This document shows, piece by piece, positions 1 through 7,768 of a DNA stretch of 64,000 nt (positions are counted from its first letter, which is position 1; every line of letters begins with the position of its first letter). The stretch covers positions 13,161 to 77,160 of the forward strand of contig JBBCJR010000012.1 in NCBI GenBank assembly GCA_037190805.1. The letters run 5' to 3'. The translations under genes were made by a program, and so were the position numbers. The stretch comes from JBBCJR01 sp037190805. GTDB lineage: Bacteria; Pseudomonadota; Alphaproteobacteria; Sphingomonadales; Sphingomonadaceae. The notes under the pieces are model-generated. The model was not told the DNA's origin and searched no databases. It was given only the letters and a program-made list of their open reading frames with translations.

Positions 1-502
1 CCATGAACCGGATCGCGCGCCAGTCTTCCACCTTCTCGAGAAAAGCGGGATTGAAAATTTCACCCGCCTCATGAAGCGCGACCTGATCCTCGCGGACGAT
101 CTGGATATCACGAACATGATCGTTGGGATCTGTCGTCATTATCCGAAGTTGCGCCCAGTCGGCGACGCCCTTCGTGAGCCCCGTGGCCTCGATCACAACC
201 TTGCCAGCTTCTCTGCTGATGATTGTCGCGCCTAGAAAATCGAGCGTTCCCGTGCCCTCATAGGTCACGACATAACGGTCGGTCATCGGCAAGCTGACCT
301 GATCAATGGCGAAATAGGTGAATAATGGTCCACCATCCGTTGGACGGATCATCGGCCAACCATTCTCGTCAAGGACCAATGGTAAAGCAACGCCAGCGCT
401 GGTGTTGCTGCCCCATTTCTGGCCAGTTTTTATCCTGTCGATGAATGGATGATTGGTTGCATAGTAGCTATTGTTGTCGAGGTTTGCGCCGATCAACGAC
501 AT
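1..502 (-). CDS. N-terminal part of a large surface or secreted protein, runs off the left edge
   Basis: Reading the minus strand from the ATG at 502 gives 167 uninterrupted codons that leave the window. The protein begins MSLIGANLDNNSYY and carries NHPFIDRIKTGQKW, LDENGWP, YVVTYEGTGTLDF and, near the edge, FNPAFLEKVEDWRAIRFM. From memory this order (FIDR..., LDENGW, YEGxGT, FLExx...LRFMDW) is the N-terminus of very large secreted proteins that often end in calcium-binding or adhesive repeats; their biochemical role is not settled. There is no ordinary signal peptide, which would fit C-terminal (type I) secretion, but the C-terminus is not visible. An in-frame ATG at 547 would add 15 residues. 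GC content is near 50 percent against about two thirds in the neighbours. The family call is from memory. Confidence 0.6.
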   Translation of the reverse strand, partial: MSLIGANLDNNSYYATNHPFIDRIKTGQKWGSNTSAGVALPLVLDENGWPMIRPTDGGPLFTYFAIDQVSLPMTDRYVVTYEGTGTLDFLGATIISREAGKVVIEATGLTKGVADWAQLRIMTTDPNDHVRDIQIVREDQVALHEAGEIFNPAFLEKVEDWRAIRFM

Positions 503-578
503 GGCTTGGCTATTCTCTAGATTAGTCGGTCGACCATCTCCCGACATCCGCAGCCACTAGAGAGGAGGTTTAAACACC

Positions 579-584
579 ATTATA
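579..584 (-). promoter_or_regulatory. possible -10 box (TATAAT) of the surface-protein gene
   Basis: On the minus strand 584-579 reads TATAAT within an AT-rich stretch (567-600), 32 to 77 bases upstream of the two candidate start codons at 547 and 502. No good -35 hexamer lies 16 to 18 bases further upstream, so this rests on the -10 match and position alone. Confidence 0.3.
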
Positions 585-655
585 AATGAAGTGGTTAACG
601 GCAGAGGAGTGCGAATTAGCGCGGCTCGCCAGGAATTTCGTAGCGCTGAAGCACC

Positions 656-1435
656 TCACCTCCCCGACCGCCATTTCAGCACGATGGCAAAGATTCGGGG
701 CCCGTCGACCAGATAGCGGCGCCACATCCGGCGGGGCTCGTCGATCAGGCGAAAAGCCCACTCGAGGCTGGCGCGCTGCATCCAGCGTGGGGCGCGGCGG
801 CGTTCACCGACGACGAACTCGATCGAGGCGCCAATGCACAGGCCGACGCCAGTGGCTCCCGGCTGCGCCGCCACGGCTTGGGCCAGAAGCTCCTGCTGGG
901 GGGAGCCCACGGCGAGGAATGTGAGCCGGGCCTGGGCCACGGCAACGAACCGCGCCGCCTCCGCCATCGCCACCGGGTTGTGGCGCATGCCCATCGGCGG
1001 CTGATGATGAACGATCTCGACCCCGTGCAAACGCGCACCCAACGCGGCGATGGTCGCTTGGGAGCCCCCAACGACGCAAATCCGATCGCCTTCCCCTATA
1101 TGGTCAGCGAGCAGACGAGCAGTCAGATCGCTGCCTGCGGCCAAGGGCAGGTCAATGCCGCACCACCGCGCCAGACGCTGCAGAATGCGGCTGTCGCACA
1201 GGCATAATGCTGCATCGCGATAGGCCACTCGGAGAGGCGAATCGTCCGGCTCGGCATTCAACCGGACGACATGATCGACATTGGGGGTCACGACATAAGC
1301 GAATGGCGCCCCTGCAGGTCGCGCAGCGATCCATTCCACCGCTTCCGTCAACGACATGCGGTCGAACATAAGATCGACGAACGAGGACCGCGCCGGGGTC
1401 GGCTCGGTTTTCAGATTTCGCGGCCCGTCGCGCAT
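656..1435 (-). CDS. WecG/TagA/CpsF family glycosyltransferase (GT26)
   Basis: Cytoplasmic or membrane-associated glycosyltransferase that adds a sugar from a nucleotide donor to a polyprenyl-linked intermediate in exopolysaccharide or polymer assembly. The family signature near the N-terminus is VVTPNVDHVVRL, followed by CVVGGSQATIAALGARL and a LTFLAVGSPQQELLAQ segment typical of WecG/TagA/CpsF proteins. The start at 1435 gives 259 residues, normal for the family, and has AGGTGGGGTGGA directly upstream; in-frame TTG 1489 and ATG 1477 lack a ribosome site. It is divergent from the sugar-phosphate transferase at 1566, and the two probably act in the same polysaccharide pathway. Acceptor and donor cannot be read from sequence. 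Confidence 0.85.
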   Translation of the reverse strand: MRDGPRNLKTEPTPARSSFVDLMFDRMSLTEAVEWIAARPAGAPFAYVVTPNVDHVVRLNAEPDDSPLRVAYRDAALCLCDSRILQRLARWCGIDLPLAAGSDLTARLLADHIGEGDRICVVGGSQATIAALGARLHGVEIVHHQPPMGMRHNPVAMAEAARFVAVAQARLTFLAVGSPQQELLAQAVAAQPGATGVGLCIGASIEFVVGERRRAPRWMQRASLEWAFRLIDEPRRMWRRYLVDGPRIFAIVLKWRSGR

Positions 1436-1565
1436 TCCACCCCACCTGTCGTTGGTCCATGCGCCGTCATCTCGCATGTTGCGGCGCAACGTGCCAGCTT
1501 GCAGTCACGATCTTAACCTTGTCCTCACCTATGACCATGATGATAGATCGGCGCTGGATCATCGA

Positions 1566-3092
1566 ATGAAAGTAATGGGGACATTGCACAAAAAGACGCC
1601 TTTGAAGGTTGAGGCGATCCAGGCAGCCTCATCCGCGCCGCCCGTCCAGCAGCCCGATCCGCCAGCGGAATCGCAAGGCGCGCGGCTGCACTTCCTGCTG
1701 GACGTCATCACTACGGTGCTCAGGCTGGTCGAGGCGGCGGTGATCATCGGCCTCGGGCTTGGCCTTGCCGCCTTCCTGTCCGACCGCCTCGGTGCATCGG
1801 CGGAGGATTATTTGCGTCCGACGCTGCTGGGCGGCGTCTTCTATGCCGTGCTGGCCGAAATGATCGGCGCGTATGACGCCGATGTCCGCTTCACCCTTCG
1901 CCGGGCTGGCGGTCGGGTGCTGACGGCCTGGCTGTCGACCGGCCTGTTCATGGTGACGCTGGCTTTCCTGTTTCAGGTTTCTGCCGATTACTCGCGGGCC
2001 TGGGCGGTCCTGTGGCTGATCAGCGGTACCGCTGGCCTGTATCTGACCCGTACCGGCGGCACGATCTGGATGCGGGCGCTGAAGCAGCGCGGCCTGTTCG
2101 ACCAGCGGGTGGCGATCTTCGGCGCCGGTGCCCAGGGGGATCGGCTCGCAAACTACATCGCCAACAACGACAAGCTGACCATCGACATCGTCGGCTTCTT
2201 CGACGACCGCAACGATCACAGGATTCAGACGCGCGACAGCGGTGTGCCGATCCTGGGCAACATGCAGACGTTGATCGATCATATCCGCGCCGGACAGATC
2301 GATCAGGTGATCATCGCCTTGCCCTGGTCGGCCGAAGGCCGGCTGCAGACCGTTGTCGGACAGCTGGCGATGACGCCGGTGCGCATTCGCCTCGCTCCCG
2401 ATCTGGCCAGCTTCGCCTTTGCGCAGCGGCCGCTGGTGCTGCTCGGCGATTTGCCGGTGATGACCCTGTTCGAAAGGCCGATTTCAGGCTTCGACCAGGT
2501 ACTGAAATGGGTAGAGGACCATGTCCTCGGCCTCATCCTGCTGACGCTGTCGGCACCGGTGTTGCTGTTGGCGGCGATCGCCATCAAGCTCGACAGCCCG
2601 GGGCCGATCTTCTTCCGCCAGGATCGCGAGGGCTTCAACAATCGCCGGTTCCGGATCTGGAAGCTGCGGACGATGTATGTCGACCAGGGCCAGAACGACA
2701 ATATCGCACAGGCGCAGCGCGGCGATCCACGCGTGACCCGGGTCGGCGCGTTCCTGCGTCGGACCAGCATCGACGAGCTGCCGCAGCTGTTCAACGTCAT
2801 GACCGGCGACATGTCGTTGATCGGCCCACGCCCGCATGCTCCGTCCACGCGCGCCGGCGACAAGCTGTTTTCCGATGTTGTCTCGACCTATGCCGCACGG
2901 CACAAGGTCAAGCCGGGCATCACCGGCTGGGCGCAGGTCTGTGGGTGGCGCGGCGAGACCGATACCGAGGACAAGCTGGTCAAGCGGCTGGAGCACGACC
3001 TTTACTATATCGAGAACTGGTCGCCCTTCTTCGATATCTACATCCTGCTCAGGACCTTCGCGACCGTGCTGTCGCATCGCCTCGCCTATTAG
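1566..3092 (+). CDS. polyprenyl-phosphate sugar-1-phosphate transferase (WcaJ/GumD type)
   Basis: Inner-membrane enzyme starting exopolysaccharide synthesis by moving a hexose-1-phosphate, probably glucose, from UDP-sugar to undecaprenyl phosphate. The 508-residue protein shows four N-terminal membrane segments (about 43-72, 85-103, 118-139, 145-161), a Rossmann-like domain opening with VAIFGAGAQGDRLANYI, a fifth hydrophobic segment, and the catalytic domain with LDSPGPIFFRQDREG, FRIWKLRTM, RRTSIDELPQLFNV and SLIGPRPH. That is the standard long-form layout. ATG 1566 is chosen because the open frame further upstream would run into the divergent gene. The next gene starts nine bases after the stop, suggesting cotranscription. 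Sugar specificity is inferred. Confidence 0.92.
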   Translation: MKVMGTLHKKTPLKVEAIQAASSAPPVQQPDPPAESQGARLHFLLDVITTVLRLVEAAVIIGLGLGLAAFLSDRLGASAEDYLRPTLLGGVFYAVLAEMIGAYDADVRFTLRRAGGRVLTAWLSTGLFMVTLAFLFQVSADYSRAWAVLWLISGTAGLYLTRTGGTIWMRALKQRGLFDQRVAIFGAGAQGDRLANYIANNDKLTIDIVGFFDDRNDHRIQTRDSGVPILGNMQTLIDHIRAGQIDQVIIALPWSAEGRLQTVVGQLAMTPVRIRLAPDLASFAFAQRPLVLLGDLPVMTLFERPISGFDQVLKWVEDHVLGLILLTLSAPVLLLAAIAIKLDSPGPIFFRQDREGFNNRRFRIWKLRTMYVDQGQNDNIAQAQRGDPRVTRVGAFLRRTSIDELPQLFNVMTGDMSLIGPRPHAPSTRAGDKLFSDVVSTYAARHKVKPGITGWAQVCGWRGETDTEDKLVKRLEHDLYYIENWSPFFDIYILLRTFATVLSHRLAY

Positions 3093-3101
3093 GGCGGGGA
3101 C

Positions 3102-4091
3102 GTGACGCGCCGCCTTTCTGCCCGAGTCGAGCGCTGGCCCGTTGCCGGTGCCTTCGTCATCGCGCGCGGCGCCAAGACATATGTCGACGTCGTGGTTGCC
3201 GAAATCACCGACGGTGGATTGACTGGGCGCGGCGAGGCAACCGCGATCTATTATCGTGGCGAGACGGCGGAAGCCTGCCGCGATGCCATCGTCGCCCAGA
3301 CCGATGCGATCGCCGCCGGTGCGGGACGACAGGAGCTTCTGGCCCGGATGCCGGCCGGAGCGGCGCGCAACGCGCTGGACGCGGCGCTGTGGGATATCGA
3401 GGCGAAGACCGCGAGCAGTCCCGCATGGCGCATGGCCGGCCTCGAAAAGGCGCCGGCGCCGCTGGAAACCGCCTTCACCCTGTCGCTCGACACGCCGGAT
3501 GGCATGGCGCGCGCGGCGGCGAAGGCGGCGCTCCGTCACCGCCTGCTCAAGCTGAAGCTGGCGGGCGAGGGAGATCGGGAGCGTGTCGCGGCCGTGCGTG
3601 CCGGCGCACCCGATGCGCGACTGATCGTCGATGCCAACGAAGCCTGGACCGACCGCGACGTCACGGCGGAGGCGGACGCGCTGGTTCCCCATGGCGTGGC
3701 GCTGATCGAGCAGCCCGTCGCGGCGGGGCGGGATGCGCTGCTGGACGGGGTCCGGTCGCCGATCCCGCTGTGCGCCGACGAAAGCTGCCACGATCGCGCC
3801 GACCTGGACCGCCTGGTCGGCCGCTATGCCGCGATCAACATCAAGCTCGACAAGGCTGGCGGTCTGACCGAGGCGCTGGCGCTGGCCGAAGCGGCCCGAG
3901 CGCGCGGTTTGGCGCTGATGGTCGGCTGCATGCTGTCGACCTCGCTCGGCATCGCACCGGCGATGCTGGTGGCGCAGGGGGCGTCATGGGTCGACCTCGA
4001 CGGACCGCTGCTCCTTGGCCGCGATCGGGCACCGGCCATCGACTTCACTGACGGCCGGGTGCATCCGCCGACATCGGCCCTTTGGGGATGA
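3102..4091 (+). CDS. dipeptide epimerase of the enolase superfamily (L-Ala-D/L-Glu epimerase type)
   Basis: Probable Mg-dependent epimerase of dipeptides such as L-Ala-D-Glu from murein turnover. The 329-residue protein has the muconate-lactonizing subgroup layout: the KLKL motif with Lys150 and Lys152, metal ligands Asp177 (VDANEAW), Glu203 (IEQPV) and Asp226 (CADES), and the second catalytic lysine Lys248 in NIKLDKAGG. It starts with GTG preceded by GGGCGGGGA, nine bases after the sugar-phosphate transferase, and so probably sits in the same transcript. Its location in a polysaccharide region is unusual; peptide recycling or an amino-acid decoration are both possible. The substrate is assigned from the family, and other dipeptides are possible. 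Confidence 0.82.
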   Translation: MTRRLSARVERWPVAGAFVIARGAKTYVDVVVAEITDGGLTGRGEATAIYYRGETAEACRDAIVAQTDAIAAGAGRQELLARMPAGAARNALDAALWDIEAKTASSPAWRMAGLEKAPAPLETAFTLSLDTPDGMARAAAKAALRHRLLKLKLAGEGDRERVAAVRAGAPDARLIVDANEAWTDRDVTAEADALVPHGVALIEQPVAAGRDALLDGVRSPIPLCADESCHDRADLDRLVGRYAAINIKLDKAGGLTEALALAEAARARGLALMVGCMLSTSLGIAPAMLVAQGASWVDLDGPLLLGRDRAPAIDFTDGRVHPPTSALWG

Positions 4092-4218
4092 GGGCAAGTC
4101 TGTCGGCGGATTTTACGCCCTCCAAAGTCCGTTAAGGATTATAAGGAAGCAAAGGGGCGGCCTGAGGCTGAATGGTCCGGCACTTGCTGGACCAGCAACC
4201 AGGAGGCCGAACAGGGCG

Positions 4219-5403
4219 ATGGGGCGCGAAGTCAGGATGGGCATTCCGGTGCCGGCAGATAACAGAGGCGCGCGGGCAACCATCATCCGCAATGTGCCTG
4301 GCCGCCTGGACGACGACTGGTCTGCCCTGACAGCCGAAGCGTCGGAGCCCAATCCCTTTGCCGAGCCCTGGTTCACTCAGGCGAGTCTGCGGCATCTGGA
4401 AGCGGGGAAGGCGATCCGGCTGATCGAGGCGCGGGACGAGGCCGGTCGCCTCGACGCGCTGATGCCCGTAACGGTCGGTCACCATTATGGCCGCATTCCC
4501 ATCGCCCATACCGTCAACTGGCTGCACGATCACAGCTTTCTGGGCACCCCCATGATCCGCGCCGGCCGCGAGCGCAACGCCTGGACGGCGATGCTGCGCC
4601 TGCTGGACGAAGCCGACTGGGCGCCCGCCTTCCTCCACCTGATCAAGCTGGTGGAGAACGGCCCGGTCCATCGCGGTCTGCTGGGCGCGTGCGCAAATCT
4701 CGGCCGCGCCTGCGATATCGTCCATCGGGAGGAGCGTGCCCTGCTTCAATCCGATCTGACGGTGGAGGCCTATCTCGACCGCACAATCCGCAAGAAGAAG
4801 CGCAAGGAGTTGCGCCGCTTGGCCAATCGCCTCGCAGAACAGGGCGAACTGGTGACCCGCAGCCTCACGCCCGAAGACGATATCGACCGTTGGTGCGATG
4901 ATTTCCTGACACTGGAACGGTCGGGATGGAAGGGTGAGGTGGGCTCCGCCCTTGCCAATCATCCCGAAACCAGGGCCTTCTTTCGCGAGGCGGCGCTGGG
5001 CGGTCACGCCGCCGGACGGCTGGACATCCGCCGCCTAGATCTCGACGGACGGGCGATCGCGATGATGATCAACTTCATGACGCCACCGGGCAGCTTCTCG
5101 TTCAAGATCGCCTATGACGAAGCGTTCGCGCATTTTTCGCCGGGGGTACTTATCCAGCTCGACAATCTTGCCACGGTGCTCGACCGGTCCGATGTCGACT
5201 GGATGGATAGCTGCGCGGCGCCCAATCATCCGATGATCGACAGCCTGTGGGGCGAACGTCGGTCACTGATCCGCGTCACGGTCCCGCTGATGGGCCTGCG
5301 TCGAACGGCGGCGTTCCACAGCTGCCGGATGCTGGAGCGGGCCGCAATTGCCGCGCGCCGCCTTGTCCGGCCCCGCGCGGCAGCTATGGAGCCGGCGCAA
5401 TGA
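4219..5403 (+). CDS. CelD/FemAB-like GNAT acyltransferase
   Basis: A 394-residue soluble protein resembling the acyltransferases annotated as cellulose biosynthesis protein CelD (Acetyltransf_6, FemAB-like fold), often found in exopolysaccharide loci. Supporting segments are IRKKKRKELRRLANRLAEQG, FLTLERSGWKGEVGSAL, FSFKIAYDEAFAHFSPGVLI and WMDSCAAPNHPMIDSLW, the acyl-CoA fold core of this family. AGGAGG at 4201-4206 precedes ATG 4219 by 12 bases; an in-frame ATG at 4237 is the alternative. The 127-base gap from the epimerase contains a short TGGTCC/GGACCA stem and no clear terminator. The likely role is modifying the polymer or its precursor; acceptor unknown. Confidence 0.72.
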   Translation: MGREVRMGIPVPADNRGARATIIRNVPGRLDDDWSALTAEASEPNPFAEPWFTQASLRHLEAGKAIRLIEARDEAGRLDALMPVTVGHHYGRIPIAHTVNWLHDHSFLGTPMIRAGRERNAWTAMLRLLDEADWAPAFLHLIKLVENGPVHRGLLGACANLGRACDIVHREERALLQSDLTVEAYLDRTIRKKKRKELRRLANRLAEQGELVTRSLTPEDDIDRWCDDFLTLERSGWKGEVGSALANHPETRAFFREAALGGHAAGRLDIRRLDLDGRAIAMMINFMTPPGSFSFKIAYDEAFAHFSPGVLIQLDNLATVLDRSDVDWMDSCAAPNHPMIDSLWGERRSLIRVTVPLMGLRRTAAFHSCRMLERAAIAARRLVRPRAAAMEPAQ

Positions 5404-5454
5404 CCGCCCAGCCGGGCAGGGCGCCCGCCAATGAAACACTCGGAAAAGCGCGCC

Positions 5455-6861
5455 TTATCCCGACCGCATAGCCGCACCCATGCGACGAATCGCGGCGATC
5501 TTGGCCTCCAGCGGCGCCCAGTCATCATGCTCGGCGATCGGCGCCCACAGCGCCTCGACTTCGTCGATCAGCATCGCGCAGGGGCCGGCGTCGGACCAAT
5601 AGGAGTGCGAGAGATCGGCTACCGGCGTGAATGCGGTCACCGCCTCGGCAAAGCGGGTGAAGGCATCACCGGTATAAACCTCGTCGAGCGGGCTTGAGCC
5701 CCGCCGGCGGCCGCCGCGCCAGTCGAACCAGAAGCGGTCCAGCGGCACATCCCCATGCCCGATCGCCTGCTCCAGCAGCTGCAACAGGCTCATGTCCTCC
5801 GCATCCCCGCGCGAGGCGATGCCCAGCCGGGCAAACATGGCGTCGCGAAAGGCCGTCTCATAGGCTTCCGGAAAGGACTCCAGCACCGGCGCCAACGCTT
5901 CGATCGGGGTCGTCGCGCGCAGCGCCAGCGCCAACTGCCAGACGTTCCAGTGCAGCGCCTCCGCCTGCCGGCCAAAGGCATACAGCCCCTGTTCGTCGAA
6001 ATAGGCGGCGGTGAAATGCTTGTCCCAGGTCGGCGCGAACCGCCACGGGCCGTAGTCGAAACTCTCGGCGGTGATGGAGATATTGTCGGTGTTGAGGACG
6101 CCATGGACGAACCCCGCCGCCATATAGGACGCAGCCAGCCGTGCCCCGCCACGCACGGCATGATCGAGCAGCCGCGCGCCTGCGTCGTCCCCCCCGCCCG
6201 GCTGGTCGCCAAGCAGGTGTCGGAGGCTGTAGTCGGTCAGCCGCCGCATATCGTCGGCGCGGTCGAGCGCCGCCAGGCGCTGGAAACTCCCATAGCGGAC
6301 ATGACCGTGGTTGAGGCGGACCAGCACCGCCGATCGCGTCGGAGAGGGTTCGTCATGGCGGCTGAGGCGCTCCCCGGTCTCGACCAGCGAAAAGCTGCGC
6401 GAGGTCTCCACGCCCAGCGCCTCCAGCATCTCGGTCGCCAATATCTCGCGCACGCCGCCTTTCAACGTCAGCCGCCCGTCGCCGAAGCGGCTGTAGGGCG
6501 TCTGTCCCGATCCCTTGGTACCGAAATCCATCAGCCGGCCGCGATCGTCACGGCACTGGGCGAACAGGAAACCGCGCCCGTCGCCGATATTGGGATTGTA
6601 AACGCGGAACTGGTGGCCGTGATAACGCAGCGCCAACGGCTGCATCAGGCTGCCCGGCAGAGGCTCGAAACGGGCGAAGTGACGCACCCACGCGGCGTCG
6701 TCCAGCCCTGCCAGCCCAACCTCGGCTGCCGCCCTGTCGTTCCGGAACCGGATGCGGGCGTCCGGGAAGTCGGCCGCGACGACCGGATCATAGAACGCTC
6801 CGCCCAGCTCCAGGATGCGGGTTTCGGGAACGAACGGAACGGGTTGATCAAGGACGGTCAT
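5455..6861 (-). CDS. selO: protein adenylyltransferase SelO (YdiU/UPF0061)
   Basis: Pseudokinase-fold enzyme that transfers AMP from ATP to Ser/Thr/Tyr of target proteins, with a proposed redox-stress role in bacteria. Recognisable segments: LALRYHGHQFRVYNPNIGDG, TKGSGQTPYSRFGDGRLTLK (nucleotide-binding loop and conserved Lys), GVLNTDNISI and FDYGPWRF (catalytic and metal sites). The protein is 468 residues from ATG 6861; upstream codons would overlap the divergent hydrolase promoter region. It ends ...RRMGAAMRSG and lacks the Cys- or Sec-containing C-terminal tail seen in many SelO proteins, a real shortening. It is divergent from the hydrolase with 38 bases between start codons. Confidence 0.93.
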   Translation of the reverse strand: MTVLDQPVPFVPETRILELGGAFYDPVVAADFPDARIRFRNDRAAAEVGLAGLDDAAWVRHFARFEPLPGSLMQPLALRYHGHQFRVYNPNIGDGRGFLFAQCRDDRGRLMDFGTKGSGQTPYSRFGDGRLTLKGGVREILATEMLEALGVETSRSFSLVETGERLSRHDEPSPTRSAVLVRLNHGHVRYGSFQRLAALDRADDMRRLTDYSLRHLLGDQPGGGDDAGARLLDHAVRGGARLAASYMAAGFVHGVLNTDNISITAESFDYGPWRFAPTWDKHFTAAYFDEQGLYAFGRQAEALHWNVWQLALALRATTPIEALAPVLESFPEAYETAFRDAMFARLGIASRGDAEDMSLLQLLEQAIGHGDVPLDRFWFDWRGGRRRGSSPLDEVYTGDAFTRFAEAVTAFTPVADLSHSYWSDAGPCAMLIDEVEALWAPIAEHDDWAPLEAKIAAIRRMGAAMRSG

Positions 6862-6899
6862 CACGCCGATATGGGGGCCCCGGGCGGAAGGGCGCAACT

Positions 6900-7763
6900 G
6901 TGAACGCATGGACCGACGGCTATTGGTGGTCAAACGACGGACTGAGGCTGCATTATCGCAACTATCCGGGCGACCCTGCGGCGGTGCCACTGCTGTGCAT
7001 CCCGGGCCTCACCCGCAACGCCCGCGATTTCGATCGGCTCGCCGGCCGGCTGATGGGCCGGCGGCGGGTGATCGCGGTCGACCTGCGCGGACGCGGCGAC
7101 AGCGCCTATGCCAAGGACCCAATGTCCTATGTCCCGCTGACCTATCTTCAGGATTTGGAGGCGTTGTTCGCCGATCTGGGGCTGCCGCGCTTCATTTTTA
7201 TCGGCACCTCGCTAGGCGGTATCCTGACGCTGCTGATCGCCGCCACCGACCGGCCCCGCGTGGCAGGCGCGGTGCTGAACGATGTCGGACCCGAGATCGA
7301 CCCCGCCGGCATCGGCCGCATCCGCGGCAATGTCGGCAAGAACCAGAATTGGCCGACCTGGATGCACGCCGCGCGCGGACTTCAGGAGGTGGCGGGCGGC
7401 ATCTATCCTGGATGGGGGCTGGATGACTGGCTGGCGCATGCCAAGCGGCTGTGCCGGCTGACCGCGCAGGGCCGCATCGTCTTCGATTATGATATGAAGA
7501 TCGCCGAGCCGTTTCGCCTGCCCGGCGGCGAAGCGGGTGTCGATCTGTGGAAGCCGTTCGAGGCACTGGCCGATGTGCCGACCCTGCTGGTGCGGGGCGA
7601 AACCTCCGACATTCTCAGCCCCGCCACCGCCGACGCCATGACCCAGCGTTTGCCCGGCATGGCGCGTGTCACCATCCCGGATGTCGGTCATGCCCCGACG
7701 CTGGATGAACCGGAAGCCACCGCCGCGATCGAGGCGTTGATCGCCAAGGTCGAGGCTGGCTGA
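6900..7763 (+). CDS. alpha/beta-fold hydrolase
   Basis: A 287-residue cytoplasmic alpha/beta hydrolase. The oxyanion HG-type region is CIPGLTRNARDF, the nucleophile elbow is GTSLGG, the acid residue is probably the Asp of GETSDILS, and the histidine is in VGHAPTLDEPEA, so the triad looks complete. The start is a GTG followed by NAWTDGYWWSNDGLRLHY. It is convergent with the asparagine-synthase-like gene (six bases between stops) and divergent from selO. The family includes esterases, haloperoxidase-like enzymes and meta-cleavage hydrolases; nothing here identifies a substrate. Confidence 0.85.
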   Translation: MNAWTDGYWWSNDGLRLHYRNYPGDPAAVPLLCIPGLTRNARDFDRLAGRLMGRRRVIAVDLRGRGDSAYAKDPMSYVPLTYLQDLEALFADLGLPRFIFIGTSLGGILTLLIAATDRPRVAGAVLNDVGPEIDPAGIGRIRGNVGKNQNWPTWMHAARGLQEVAGGIYPGWGLDDWLAHAKRLCRLTAQGRIVFDYDMKIAEPFRLPGGEAGVDLWKPFEALADVPTLLVRGETSDILSPATADAMTQRLPGMARVTIPDVGHAPTLDEPEATAAIEALIAKVEAG

Positions 7764-7768
7764 ACAGC

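Noticed and set aside
586..924. A plus-strand frame of 112 codons after AGGAGG at 562-567
   Set aside because: The ribosome-like sequence lies about 18 bases from the ATG, too far; the frame overlaps the WecG-type gene and its product has no homology that I recognise.
2012..4051. A 679-codon frame overlapping the sugar-phosphate transferase and epimerase genes in another phase
   Set aside because: The two real genes match known families in full; the overlapping product is Arg-rich and has no domain.
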